From JAFTYO01 sp045611785 (GTDB taxonomy: Bacteria; Pseudomonadota; Alphaproteobacteria; RF32; CAG-239): a stretch of 60,855 nt of DNA. The notes beneath the pieces are model-generated. The model did not search any database, was not told where the DNA came from, and saw nothing but the letters and a program-made list of their open reading frames with translations. The DNA lies in assembly GCA_045611785.1 (NCBI GenBank), contig JAZKXV010000009.1, positions 1 through 60,855 on the forward strand. Reading direction: 5' to 3'. Shown piece after piece: positions 33,825 through 42,980 of the stretch. The position numbers and the translations under genes are program-made. How positions within the stretch are numbered: the first letter of the stretch is position 1; the number at the start of each line of letters is the position of its first letter.

Positions 33825-34511
33825 ATGAGAGTATTGTTAGTTGAAGATGATTATGCTGTTTCCCAAAGCATTGAAACTATGCTTAAAAAGGAAGGTATGA
33901 TTATTGATACTACCGATTTGGGTGAAGATGGGCTCGAAATTGGTAAATTATACGATTATGATATAATTATATTAGACTTAGTGCTTCCTGATATGAATGG
34001 GTATGAGGTTTTAAAAAGCCTTCGTAATGCTAAAGTTAATACTCCGGTTTTAATTTTATCCGGATTATCTGAGCCAGATAAAAAGGTTAAAGGTTTGGGT
34101 TATGGTGCTGATGATTATTTAACAAAACCATTTGATAAAGCAGAATTGTTAGCTCGTATTCAAGCAATTGTTCGTCGTTCTAAGGGACATTCAAATTCAA
34201 TCATTAAAACTGGTGAAGTGGAAGTTAACTTAGATACTCAAACAGTTACGGTTCGTGGTAAAAACTTACATTTAACAGGTAAAGAATATGGTATTATGGA
34301 GTTGTTGTCTTTACGTAAAGGTTCTACATTAAATAAAGACCAATTCCTAAACCACTTGTATGGCGGTATGGATGAGCCTGAACTTAAGATTATAGACGTG
34401 TTTATTTGTAAACTTCGTAAAAAATTAGAAAAAGCATCAGGCGGTAAAAATTATATAGAAACTGTTTGGGGCAGAGGATATGTTCTTCGAGATCCTGATG
34501 AAGTAAAATAA
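33825..34511 (+). CDS. ctrA: CtrA-type cell-cycle response regulator
   Basis: 228 residues, very close to Caulobacter CtrA throughout. The receiver has acidic pocket Glu7/Asp8/Asp9, phospho-acceptor Asp51 (IIILDLVLPDMNG) and Lys in YLTKPFDKAELLARI. The linker and winged-helix domain include HLTGKEYGIMELLSLRKG and LNHLYGGMDEPELKIIDVFI, then CKLRKKLE and VWGRGYVLRDP. It binds DNA to control replication and cell-cycle genes. The C terminus ends EVK, without the Ala-Ala ClpXP signal of the Caulobacter protein. RBS AGGGGGT. Confidence 0.96.
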   Translation: MRVLLVEDDYAVSQSIETMLKKEGMIIDTTDLGEDGLEIGKLYDYDIIILDLVLPDMNGYEVLKSLRNAKVNTPVLILSGLSEPDKKVKGLGYGADDYLTKPFDKAELLARIQAIVRRSKGHSNSIIKTGEVEVNLDTQTVTVRGKNLHLTGKEYGIMELLSLRKGSTLNKDQFLNHLYGGMDEPELKIIDVFICKLRKKLEKASGGKNYIETVWGRGYVLRDPDEVK

Positions 34512-34515
34512 AGTT

Positions 34516-34545
34516 AAGGCCTCACAACAGTGGGGCTTTAATATT
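34516..34545 (+). terminator. Terminator of ctrA
   Basis: AAGGCCTCAC / GTGGGGCTTT with one G-T pair, then TTAATATTTT. Confidence 0.7.
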
Positions 34546-34613
34546 TTAAATACTTTATCTTTAAAGTATGCAAAGCCAAATTATATCTACGGTCTTAAAG
34601 TAAGGAGATGATG

Positions 34614-35438
34614 ATGGATAGAAAAATTTGCCTTTTGGCTGGCTTTGATAAAAATAATAAAATTCAAGATTATGTGGTTTTTTTAGTGCAAGAGCTTTCA
34701 AAAATCAGTGATGTTTACTATTTTGCAGACTCAAATATTCCTAAAAATGAGTTGTTAAAAATAAAAGCATATACAAAATATGCCGAAAGTTCGTTGCACC
34801 ATGGAAAATATTTTGGTTCATGGCAATATTTAATGCATTACATAGGGTGGAAAACCCTTGAAACATATGATGAAATGATAATTTGCAATGATAGTATCTA
34901 TGGTCCGATGACAAATATTGAAGATATTTTTGATTATATGGAATTGCGCAATTATGATTTTTGGGGTTTAACAGAAAATTATCATAGTAACTATCATCTT
35001 GATAGCTATTTTATGGTTTTTAATCAAAATGTAGTTAAAAATTGCAAATTTCAAGAATTTTGGAAGAATATTACACCAGAAATGGGTAGTAAACGCTATG
35101 AAACAATTTTGACTCCATTTTTAACAGAATTAGGATTTGTGGGTAATAGTTATATAAAAAACTATAAAAAAGAAGATCAACTAGCGTATCCATTGCATTT
35201 ATTAAAATATAATAAAATGCCTTTTATAAGAGTTAAATCTTTGAAAACCCCAGAAACAAATTTGAAAGAACCAGTTTTTTACATCGACAGCAGGATAAAG
35301 AATAAAACAGGATATGATATAAGTTTAATAAGAAAACATCTTTCATCAGAAAAAGAGTTTCGAGGGTTTGGTTTTAATTATTACATAAAACAAACAATGG
35401 AAAATTTAAAAAATAAAGTAGAAAATTTGTTTTCTTAA
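34614..35438 (+). CDS. RgpF-like rhamnan/glycan synthesis protein
   Basis: 274 residues. The third of three in-frame ATGs is chosen because the AAGGAG site lies six bases before it. The core matches the RgpF (PF05045) pattern: TLETYDEMIICNDSIYGPMTN, then YDFWGLTENY and LDSYFMVFNQNVVKN. Family members are glycosyltransferase-like proteins in rhamnose-rich polysaccharide or O-chain synthesis. No polysaccharide cluster is nearby, and the protein is short compared with multi-domain RgpF, so it is probably a single-domain version. Lys-rich C-terminal helix. Confidence 0.78.
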   Translation: MDRKICLLAGFDKNNKIQDYVVFLVQELSKISDVYYFADSNIPKNELLKIKAYTKYAESSLHHGKYFGSWQYLMHYIGWKTLETYDEMIICNDSIYGPMTNIEDIFDYMELRNYDFWGLTENYHSNYHLDSYFMVFNQNVVKNCKFQEFWKNITPEMGSKRYETILTPFLTELGFVGNSYIKNYKKEDQLAYPLHLLKYNKMPFIRVKSLKTPETNLKEPVFYIDSRIKNKTGYDISLIRKHLSSEKEFRGFGFNYYIKQTMENLKNKVENLFS

Positions 35439-35497
35439 AAATAACAAAAAAGTGCTTGCTTTAATTTTAAAAAAGATTTAAGAAAGTGGCATATGTT

Positions 35498-35588
35498 GGA
35501 TAGATGGCCGAGCGGTCGAAGGCGCACGATTGGAAATCGTGTGTACCCCCAAAGGGTACCGTGAGTTCGAATCTCACTCTATCCGCCA
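35498..35588 (+). tRNA. tRNA-Ser (anticodon GGA)
   Basis: 91 nt with long variable arm. Acceptor GGATAGA/TCTATCC, anticodon arm ACGAT-TGGAA-ATCGT region with GGA, variable stem TACCCCC AAA GGGTA, T-arm GTGAG-TTCGAAT-CTCAC, discriminator G and CCA. Confidence 0.96.
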
Positions 35589-35596
35589 TTAGAAAC

Positions 35597-35624
35597 AAAA
35601 CCCGCTAAAACAGCGGGTTTTGTT
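35597..35624 (+). terminator. tRNA-Ser terminator
   Basis: AAAACCCGCT / AGCGGGTTTT with a 5-base loop. Confidence 0.86.
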
Positions 35625-35770
35625 GTTATACACAGTTAAGTTCTTAAGTCTTGTTTTTGATTGTTTTATACATAAAGCGGTTTAAGGTTTAGGAAAAGGT
35701 ATTGAAATCTAAAAATAATCAGTTATAGTGGCAAACAAACATATCCTGATTTTTTTTGGAGGATTATAAC

Positions 35771-36412
35771 ATGTGTATATATACAATATTTATTTTATGT
35801 GCAATCGGCGGATATTTATTAGGTTCTATACCGTTTGGTTTGGTGTTAACTCGTTTAGCCGGATATGGTGATATAAGAAAAATAGGTTCCGGTAACATTG
35901 GTGCTACAAATGTTTTAAGAACAGGAAATAAATGGTTGGCACTTTTAACGGTTCTGTTAGATGCTTTTAAGGCTGGTATAGCTGCGTATGTCGCAACAAA
36001 ATTTGTAAAAGCTGAAGATTTTTATTTGCTTGGTTTTGCTACTCAAACAAATATTGTAGGTGGTTTAATTGCAGGTTCTTTTGGTGTAATTGGTCATATG
36101 TTTCCGGTTTGGTTAAAGTTTAAGGGTGGAAAAGGCGTTTCTTCAGCATTTGGTTTGTTATTAATGACTAACTGGCCAATTGCTTTGATTGCTTTGGGCA
36201 CATGGTTATTTATGGCCTTTACATTTAGATATTCTTCTTTATCAGCTCTAACTGCAGCAGTTTCTATGCCTATTGTGTCGTTTTTTATGTTATCACCCGT
36301 AAATACGCTTTTTTATACTGTAATTGTAGCTTTGGTAATTATAAAACATCATGCAAATATTGTCAGATTAATAAAGGGGCAAGAAAGTAAAATTTCGTTT
36401 AAGAAGAAGTAA
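35771..36412 (+). CDS. plsY: Acyl-phosphate glycerol-3-phosphate acyltransferase
   Basis: 213 residues from the ATG after GGAGG; the TTG five codons earlier overlaps that site. Five to six membrane helices with the PlsY motifs: GYLLGSIPFGLVLTRL (motif 1, near 10-25), GSGNIGATNVLRTG (motif 2, near 36-49), and HMFPVWLKFKGGKGVSSAFG (motif 3, near 110-129). It makes lysophosphatidic acid from acyl-phosphate. dprA starts 3 bases after its stop, an arrangement common in bacteria. Confidence 0.95.
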   Translation: MCIYTIFILCAIGGYLLGSIPFGLVLTRLAGYGDIRKIGSGNIGATNVLRTGNKWLALLTVLLDAFKAGIAAYVATKFVKAEDFYLLGFATQTNIVGGLIAGSFGVIGHMFPVWLKFKGGKGVSSAFGLLLMTNWPIALIALGTWLFMAFTFRYSSLSALTAAVSMPIVSFFMLSPVNTLFYTVIVALVIIKHHANIVRLIKGQESKISFKKK

Positions 36413-36415
36413 GCG

Positions 36416-37531
36416 GTGGAATATCAAGAGCTTGTAAATTGGATAAGATTGATAAACTCTGACGGTGTCGGACCGGTTACTTTTTACAAAATTATTGATA
36501 AATATCAAACAGCAGAAAATGCTCTTAAATATATTGATAAAAATAAAGTTTTTAGCGAATATGATGCAAAAGCTGAAGTTGAAAAAGCATATAAACAAAA
36601 TGCTTATTTTATAAGTGTTAAAGATAGAGAATATCCTTCGGGTTTAAAATTATTAAATGATGCTCCGCCAATATTATACGCTAAGGGTAGAGTGGATATT
36701 TTAAATCATCCGATAGTCGTATCAATCGTGGGTGCAAGAAATGCAAGCGTTTCAAGTCGGAAGATAGCCTCTAAAATTGCTTACGATTTAACAAATAGCG
36801 ATGTTCTGGTTGTTTCCGGTATGGCAAGAGGGATTGATAGTGCTGCACATAAGGGTGCTATGTATGCTAAAGATAAAAATGGTCCTACGGTTGCTGTTTT
36901 AGGAACAGGTGTTGATGTTCCGTATCCTACTGAAAATAAGGAATTATACGAGCATATATGCGCTCAAGGGGTTGTGATTTCTGAATATTTATTAGGTACA
37001 CAACCTCAATCCTCAAACTTTCCCAGACGTAATCGGTTGGTATCTGCTCTGAGTTCTGGTGTGCTGGTTGTTGAAGCTAGTCACAACTCTGGATCTTTGA
37101 TTACAGCCAGATTAGGTTTGGAGCAGGGAAAAGATATTTTTGCCGTTCCTTGTTCTCCGATTGAGGGCAGGTCAGCCGGTACAAACAGTTTGATTAAAGA
37201 AGGTGCTGTATTAACCGAAAATGCCGATGATATATTAAATGTTTTATGTTATAACAGTAATCTGAAAAAGAAAGAGTTTGAGTTTAAAAAGACCGATTTA
37301 TGTGTAAATACCCTTGACAAAGCAAAAAAAAGCGACAATATACCCATAAAAGAAACAAAGCATGATCTAAAGTCTTTAATGAGTTTGATTCCTGCGGAGG
37401 GTATTGATATAGATGAGTTGATCAGAATTTCCGGAGGAGATGCTTTTAAGACTATGGCTCAAATAACCGAACTTGAACTCGACGATATTGTTGAAAGAAA
37501 AAATACAAATATTTTAATATTAAAACATTAA
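36416..37531 (+). CDS. dprA: DNA processing protein DprA/Smf
   Basis: 371 residues with a GTG start. An N-terminal helical domain is followed by the Rossmann-like DprA core: SIVGARNASVSSRKIASKIA, VVSGMARGIDSAAHKGAM, VAVLGTGVDVPYPTENKELY and SNFPRRNRLVSALSSGVLVV. A C-terminal winged helix lies at about 310-370 (DIDELIRISGGDAFKTMAQI). It loads RecA on incoming single strands in transformation. A 3-bp gap from plsY and 15 bp to topA place all three in one operon. Confidence 0.95.
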   Translation: MEYQELVNWIRLINSDGVGPVTFYKIIDKYQTAENALKYIDKNKVFSEYDAKAEVEKAYKQNAYFISVKDREYPSGLKLLNDAPPILYAKGRVDILNHPIVVSIVGARNASVSSRKIASKIAYDLTNSDVLVVSGMARGIDSAAHKGAMYAKDKNGPTVAVLGTGVDVPYPTENKELYEHICAQGVVISEYLLGTQPQSSNFPRRNRLVSALSSGVLVVEASHNSGSLITARLGLEQGKDIFAVPCSPIEGRSAGTNSLIKEGAVLTENADDILNVLCYNSNLKKKEFEFKKTDLCVNTLDKAKKSDNIPIKETKHDLKSLMSLIPAEGIDIDELIRISGGDAFKTMAQITELELDDIVERKNTNILILKH

Positions 37532-37546
37532 AAACAGGAAAGACAG

Positions 37547-40003
37547 ATGAAATTAGTTATTGTAGAGTCTCCGGCAAAAGCCAAAACAATTAATAAATAT
37601 CTAGGCAACGATTATAAGGTGTTGGCAAGTTTTGGTCATATTAGAGATTTACCGAGTAAAGATGGTTCAGTTGATCCTGAAAATGATTTTAGTATGTCAT
37701 GGGAGCTTAGTTCTGGTGGTAAAAAGCGCTTAAACGATATTGTAACAGCTGTTAAAGATTGTGATACGATAGTTCTCGCATCCGACCCTGATAGAGAGGG
37801 AGAGGCAATTGCTTGGCACATATTGGAAGAATTGAAAGCAAAAAAGAAAATTAAAGATAAAAAGATAGAAAGAGTTGTTTTCCACGAAATTACAAAAGCG
37901 GCAGTTACTGAAGCAATCAAAAACCCCAGAAGTGTAGATGATAATTTGGTTTCAGCATATATGGCTCGTCGTGCACTTGATTATTTGGTTGGTTTTACAT
38001 TATCACCTGTTTTGTGGCGTAAGCTACCGGGATCAAAATCTGCCGGTCGTGTTCAATCTGTTGCGTTAAGGCTGATTTGTGAGCGTGAAACAGAAATAGA
38101 AAAATTTAAAGCCGAAGAATATTGGACAATCGATGTGGATTTGTTTGCGAGTAATAAATCGCTTATACCTTCACATTTGATTATGTTAGACGGTAAAAAA
38201 CTTGAGAAGTTTGATTTAAATAGCCAACAAAAGGCTTTTGAAGCAAAAGCAAAAATAGAGGCTCAAGAATTTTTTATATCAAATGTTGAACGCAAAAAGA
38301 CCAACAGATATCCGTCCCCTCCGTTTACAACATCAACATTGCAGCAGGAAGCTGCCAGAAAACTCAGATTTTCAGCAAAGAAAACAATGCAAATTGCTCA
38401 AAAACTGTATGAAGACGGTTTGATAACCTATATGCGTACTGACGCTGTAAATCTTTCAAAAGATGCAATAAATGCATGTAGAGAAGCTATTTTGAAATAT
38501 TTTGGTGAATCTTATTTGCCTAAAGAACCTAAAGAGTACAAAACAAAATCTAAAAATGCGCAAGAAGCGCACGAAGCAATCAGACCATCTGATGTAATGA
38601 ATACTCCAAAGAAAATGGAAGCCACATTAGATGCTGATGCTCGTAAACTGTATGAGCTTATTTGGAAAAGAACTGTTGCTTGCCAAATGAATCCGGCTAT
38701 TATGGATAGAGTTACAATTGACAGTTTATCACAAGATAAGCAGATTGTTTTAAGAGCAAATGGTCAGGTTATTGAGTTTGACGGATTTTTAAAGCTTTAC
38801 CAAGAAAGTAAAGATGATAGTGATGACGATGATGATAACCGTATTTTGCCAAATGTTTCAAATGGCGATGCTGTAGAAAAAGGGGATATCAAGCCCGAAC
38901 AGCATTATACTACACCACCACCTCGTTTTACGGAAGCAAGTTTGGTTAAAAAGCTTGAAGAATTAGGAATTGGACGTCCGTCAACATATGCTACCATTAT
39001 TGCTGTGTTGCAAGAACGAAAATACGTAAAAGTAGAAAAGCTTCGTTTTATACCCGAAGATAGAGGTCGTATAGTAACAGTATTTTTGGAAAACTACTTT
39101 AAGAAATATGTAGAATATGATTTTACAGCTCAGCTTGAAGAATTTTTAGATGATGTTTCTGCAGGTCAAATGGAGTGGAAAAAGCTTTTAACCGGTTTTT
39201 GGGCAAAATTTGTAAAGAACGTTGAGGCGGTTCAGCCATTGCAGGTTAAAGATGTGATAGAAAAAATTGATGAGGTTTTAGCATATCATTTATTTCCGCA
39301 AAAAGAAGACGGTACAGATCCTAGACTTTGCCCAGAATGTGCAAAAGGTAAAGTGAGCGTAAAACTCGGAAAATATGGAGCTTTTTTGGGTTGTTCAAAT
39401 TATCCTGATTGTAAATATACAAAACCTTTAACAGATGTAAAAGATGAAGAAGAGCAAGAAGGTGATAAGACTAAGTTTGAAAAACCTGAAGATAAACTTT
39501 TAGGTGAATATAAAACATTAAATATTTATCTGAAGAAAGGTCCTTATGGTTTTTATGTTCAATGGGGAGAAGATGCAACGGCTACAACTGAGAAGCCTAA
39601 AAGAGCTGCTCTTCCTAAAAATATAGCTCCTGAAGAAATAAGTTTTGAGCAAGCTGTTAAACTTGTTAATCTTCCGTTTGATTTAGGAAGCGGAGTAGAA
39701 GTAAATGTGGGTAAGTTTGGTCCTTATATTAAGCAGGGTAATAAGTCTAAATCATTGACGGGTAACGATAATATATTTAATATTACTCTTGAAAGAGCTC
39801 TTGAAATTTTGCAGGGAGTAGCTGAAAAACCGCAAGCAAAAATTTTAGGAAAAGATAAGTCTGGAAACGATATATTATTAAGCGATGGTCGTTATGGGCC
39901 ATATATTAAGTGCGGAAAAAATAATTATGCTCTTCCTAAAGAATTGAAGGGAAAAGATATAACCTTAGAAGATGCGTTAAAAATTATTGAAAGCAAAAAA
40001 TAA
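37547..40003 (+). CDS. topA: DNA topoisomerase I
   Basis: 818 residues. TOPRIM domain LVIVESPAKAKTINKYLG with the catalytic acidic DPDREGEAIAW; catalytic Tyr295 in DGLITYMRTDAVNLS with the following Arg; core motifs HEAIRPSD and LEELGIGRPSTYATII. One C4 zinc ribbon follows (CPECAKGKVSVKLGKYGAFL, then GCSNYPDCKY), and two or three TopA C-terminal repeat units (GPYGFYVQWGED, FGPYIKQGNKS, RYGPYIKCGKNN). It relaxes negative supercoils. The adjacent acidic run DDSDDDDDN at about 427 is natural to alphaproteobacterial TopA loops. Confidence 0.97.
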   Translation: MKLVIVESPAKAKTINKYLGNDYKVLASFGHIRDLPSKDGSVDPENDFSMSWELSSGGKKRLNDIVTAVKDCDTIVLASDPDREGEAIAWHILEELKAKKKIKDKKIERVVFHEITKAAVTEAIKNPRSVDDNLVSAYMARRALDYLVGFTLSPVLWRKLPGSKSAGRVQSVALRLICERETEIEKFKAEEYWTIDVDLFASNKSLIPSHLIMLDGKKLEKFDLNSQQKAFEAKAKIEAQEFFISNVERKKTNRYPSPPFTTSTLQQEAARKLRFSAKKTMQIAQKLYEDGLITYMRTDAVNLSKDAINACREAILKYFGESYLPKEPKEYKTKSKNAQEAHEAIRPSDVMNTPKKMEATLDADARKLYELIWKRTVACQMNPAIMDRVTIDSLSQDKQIVLRANGQVIEFDGFLKLYQESKDDSDDDDDNRILPNVSNGDAVEKGDIKPEQHYTTPPPRFTEASLVKKLEELGIGRPSTYATIIAVLQERKYVKVEKLRFIPEDRGRIVTVFLENYFKKYVEYDFTAQLEEFLDDVSAGQMEWKKLLTGFWAKFVKNVEAVQPLQVKDVIEKIDEVLAYHLFPQKEDGTDPRLCPECAKGKVSVKLGKYGAFLGCSNYPDCKYTKPLTDVKDEEEQEGDKTKFEKPEDKLLGEYKTLNIYLKKGPYGFYVQWGEDATATTEKPKRAALPKNIAPEEISFEQAVKLVNLPFDLGSGVEVNVGKFGPYIKQGNKSKSLTGNDNIFNITLERALEILQGVAEKPQAKILGKDKSGNDILLSDGRYGPYIKCGKNNYALPKELKGKDITLEDALKIIESKK

Positions 40004-40010
40004 TTAAAGG

Positions 40011-40040
40011 AGCTCTGTGATAAACAGAGCTTTATTTTGT
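40011..40040 (+). terminator. Terminator of the plsY-dprA-topA operon
   Basis: AGCTCTGT / ACAGAGCT with a 5-base loop, then TTATTTTG. Confidence 0.82.
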
Positions 40041-40149
40041 AATAAATCAGAGTTTGGGCTTATAAATTGTTAATATCATTGAAAAAGTTGTGACAAACGT
40101 TTGAAAGTCAGTAATATAAGAACATAATAAAATTAAGAAAGGTCGGTTT

Positions 40150-40869
40150 ATGCAACCTGCGTATAAAAGAGTTTTGATAAAATTATCCGGAGAAGGGCTT
40201 ATGGGAAATAAGCCTTTTGGTGTAGATTCAGATGTTTTGAAATCTCTTGCCGGACAAATAAAAACAATCTATGAAATGGGTGTGGATATTTGTTTAGTAG
40301 TCGGTGGGGGTAATATTTTTCGTGGAGCTAAAGAAGCCGCTCAAGGTATGAACAGAAGCGTTGCTGATCAGGTTGGGATGATGGCAACAATTATGAATGC
40401 TCTTTTTTTACAAGATTCATTGGAAAAGGAGGGTGTGCCGACTGTTGTAATGTCAGGTTTGCAAGTTCCTGAGGTTTGTGAGCCTTATGTGTATCGTAAT
40501 GCAATAAAACATCTTAATGAATCAAAAGTGATTATTTTTGCCGGCGGGACGGGTAGTCCGTATTTTACAACTGATACAGGTGCTGCGTTAAGGGCTTCTG
40601 AGATGGGTTGTGATGCTATCTTAAAATCTACACAAGTTGATGGTGTTTATGATTGTGATCCCAAGAAAAATCCTGATGCTAAAAGATATGATGAGGTATC
40701 GTTTTTAGAAGTTGTTGAAAAACAATTAAAAGTGATGGATTTAACAGCGATTACAATGGCTCAAGAAAATAATATTTCTATTGTGGTATTTGCTCAAAGC
40801 TCTGCAAATGCTTTGATAGATGCGGTTTGCGCAAAGGGAAAATTTACAGTAATTAAAAATAGAGGTTAA
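40150..40869 (+). CDS. pyrH: Uridylate kinase
   Basis: 239 residues. YKRVLIKLSGEGLMG (Lys and Gly loop of the amino-acid-kinase fold), VVGGGNIFRGA (UMP side), IFAGGTGSPYFTTDTGAALRA and the DGVYDCDPKKNPDA Asp/Lys region are all present. UMP to UDP using ATP. AAGAAAGG ribosome-binding site. First of the pyrH-frr-uppS-cdsA-rseP-bamA-lpxD-fabZ run; frr starts 3 bases after its stop. Confidence 0.97.
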   Translation: MQPAYKRVLIKLSGEGLMGNKPFGVDSDVLKSLAGQIKTIYEMGVDICLVVGGGNIFRGAKEAAQGMNRSVADQVGMMATIMNALFLQDSLEKEGVPTVVMSGLQVPEVCEPYVYRNAIKHLNESKVIIFAGGTGSPYFTTDTGAALRASEMGCDAILKSTQVDGVYDCDPKKNPDAKRYDEVSFLEVVEKQLKVMDLTAITMAQENNISIVVFAQSSANALIDAVCAKGKFTVIKNRG

Positions 40870-40872
40870 AAT

Positions 40873-41436
40873 ATGTCAGATATAAATAGTATTAAAAATG
40901 ATGCAAAATCTCGTATGGATAAGACTTTAGAGTCTTTAAAGTCTGATTTTGGTGGGTTGCGTGCGGGAAGAGCGCATGCAAGCTTGCTTGATGGTGTGAT
41001 GGTTGATGCTTATGGCTCTCTAACACCTATTTCTCAAGTGGGAACAGTTAGTGTTCCTGATGCCAGAACTTTATCTATAAGTGTTTGGGATAAATCAATA
41101 GCAAAAAGTGTTGAAAAGGCTTTAAGAGAAAGTGATTTGGGGCTAAATCCTGTTTCTGATGGTACGCTCATTCGTGTGCCGATACCGCCTTTAAGTGAAG
41201 AGCGCAGAAAAGAGTTGGTTAAAGTTGCCGGTAAGTATGCTGAGCAAAATAAAGTGGCGATTCGCAACATCAGACGTGACGCATTAGATGAAGTTAAAAA
41301 ACTTAAAAAAGATAATATGATTTCAGAAGATGAAGAAAAGCGTGCTGAAACAGAAATTCAAAAAATCACTGATGAAGCTGTGAAGAAAATTGATGAAATG
41401 CAAGCATTAAAAGAAAAAGATATTATGCAGGTCTAA
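40873..41436 (+). CDS. frr: Ribosome recycling factor
   Basis: 187 residues, usual 185. Long three-helix bundle arms with GGLRAGRAHASLLDGVMVDAYG (25-46), the small domain VPDARTLSISVWDKS, then IPPLSEERRKELVKVAGKYA and the anti-tRNA-mimic helix RNIRRDALDEVKKLKKDN. Splits post-termination ribosomes with EF-G. Tight operon with pyrH (3-bp gap) and uppS (11-bp gap). Confidence 0.97.
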   Translation: MSDINSIKNDAKSRMDKTLESLKSDFGGLRAGRAHASLLDGVMVDAYGSLTPISQVGTVSVPDARTLSISVWDKSIAKSVEKALRESDLGLNPVSDGTLIRVPIPPLSEERRKELVKVAGKYAEQNKVAIRNIRRDALDEVKKLKKDNMISEDEEKRAETEIQKITDEAVKKIDEMQALKEKDIMQV

Positions 41437-41447
41437 GGAAATTTGTT

Positions 41448-42152
41448 GTGACGGATAAGGCTGTAGAACATATTGCCATAATTATGGATGGTAATGGTCG
41501 ATGGGCAAAAAAAAGAGGTTTTGCTCGTAATATCGGGCATAAGAAAGGTGCTGAGGTTGTAATTGAAACGGCAAAAGCAGCAAAAGATTTAGGTGTTTCT
41601 TATTTAACTTTATATGCTTTTTCAACAGAAAATTGGAAAAGAAGTGAAGAAGAGGTTTCGGGCTTAATGAATCTTTTGCGTGAATATTTGGATAAAAATT
41701 TTGAAGAGTTGAAGAAAAATAAGGTTCGCATAGTTTTTATCGGTGAAAGAAGTATGCTCGATCAGGATATTGTTTCTAAAATGGAAAAATTGGAACAAGA
41801 AACCAAACATAATAAGAGTTTAACGCTGCAAATTGCCTTAAGTTATGGTTCTCGCTTGGAGATTGTTTCTGCTGTGAAAAAAATAGCAGATCTTGTTGCA
41901 AAAGCGGATATATCTGTTTCTGATATAAACGAAGATATGTTCTCTAAGTTTTTATATACATCAGATGTTCCTGATCCTGATATTGTAATACGTACAAGCG
42001 GAGAGCAAAGGTTAAGTAATTATCTGTTATGGCAAAGTGCATATTCTGAGCTTTTCTTCACAGATACTTTATGGCCAGACTTTACAAAAGAAGAATTAAC
42101 ACAAATAATTGAAAATTTTAAAACAAGGGAGAGAAGATATGGTAAAGCCTAA
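41448..42152 (+). CDS. uppS: Undecaprenyl diphosphate synthase
   Basis: 234 residues, GTG start with an AAGGAAAT-like site. cis-Prenyltransferase motifs: HIAIIMDGNGRWAKKRG (catalytic Asp14), SYLTLYAFSTENWKRS, and near the C terminus PDIVIRTSGEQRLSNYLLWQ, then SAYSELFFTD. Makes the C55 carrier for peptidoglycan and polysaccharide. The 3' end overlaps the cdsA start by 14 bases. Confidence 0.96.
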   Translation: MTDKAVEHIAIIMDGNGRWAKKRGFARNIGHKKGAEVVIETAKAAKDLGVSYLTLYAFSTENWKRSEEEVSGLMNLLREYLDKNFEELKKNKVRIVFIGERSMLDQDIVSKMEKLEQETKHNKSLTLQIALSYGSRLEIVSAVKKIADLVAKADISVSDINEDMFSKFLYTSDVPDPDIVIRTSGEQRLSNYLLWQSAYSELFFTDTLWPDFTKEELTQIIENFKTRERRYGKA

Positions 42153-42957
42153 GACAAAAACTAAAAAGATTGGTTCGTTGACAAAGCGAATTTTAGCTGC
42201 TTTAGTTATGCTACCGGTGGCAATAGGAGCTTTATGGGGAGGGTATCCTTTTGTAGATGTGTTAGCATTGGTGGTAGGATCATTGCTTGCTTGGGAGTGG
42301 GCGAATATGGTTCCGAACAAAGTGCCTTCAACATATATGGCAGCATATATAATTTCTATGGCGGTTTCTTTGTTTGTATATGATACACCAATGATTGTTT
42401 CTACAATTGTGTTGGTTAGCTTTTTTGTGTGGTATAAATCAAAAGGTGAAGAACATAGAAATTTGTTGGTGTTAGGTGTTCCTTATATCAGTGTTGGTGT
42501 TGGATCTTTGCTTTGGATATATCAGGGTATAATTCCATATCCTCCGTTTAACTTTATCATTACACTATGGTTCTTCTTAATGGTTTGGTCAATGGATATT
42601 GGTGGTTTTATTGTAGGATGCAACTTGAAAGGTCCTAAACTTGCTCCTAAAATTAGCCCGAATAAAACATGGTCTGGTTTGATTGGTGGTATAGTTCTTG
42701 CTATGGCTGTAAGTTACCTTTATACATATTTTATTGTAAAAGATGAAAAAGATGTTCAAATCTTTTTTGTAGTGCTGGGTGGTTTAACCGCTGCTGTATC
42801 ACAAATTGGCGATTTAATTGAATCTGCAATAAAGAGAAAATTAGGTTTAAAAGACTCAAGCTCTTTGATTCCTGGACATGGTGGTATTTTTGATAGAATA
42901 GATGGCTTAATTTTTGCGGCGCCATTTGTATATTGGTTGTTAGCATACGGTTTATAA
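42139..42957 (+). CDS. cdsA: Phosphatidate cytidylyltransferase
   Basis: 272 residues from the ATG after GGGAGAG; an upstream TTG ten codons earlier lies inside uppS. Eight membrane helices. CTP-PA transferase motifs are PKISPNKTWSGLIGG (about 170-184), DLIESAIKRKLGLKDS and the family signature LIPGHGGIFDRIDGLIFAAP near residues 243-262. Makes CDP-diacylglycerol, the substrate used by PssA elsewhere in the window. 14-base overlap with uppS. Confidence 0.96.
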   Translation: MVKPKTKTKKIGSLTKRILAALVMLPVAIGALWGGYPFVDVLALVVGSLLAWEWANMVPNKVPSTYMAAYIISMAVSLFVYDTPMIVSTIVLVSFFVWYKSKGEEHRNLLVLGVPYISVGVGSLLWIYQGIIPYPPFNFIITLWFFLMVWSMDIGGFIVGCNLKGPKLAPKISPNKTWSGLIGGIVLAMAVSYLYTYFIVKDEKDVQIFFVVLGGLTAAVSQIGDLIESAIKRKLGLKDSSSLIPGHGGIFDRIDGLIFAAPFVYWLLAYGL

Positions 42958-42980
42958 TGTAAATCAGGTAGGTTTTGAAA

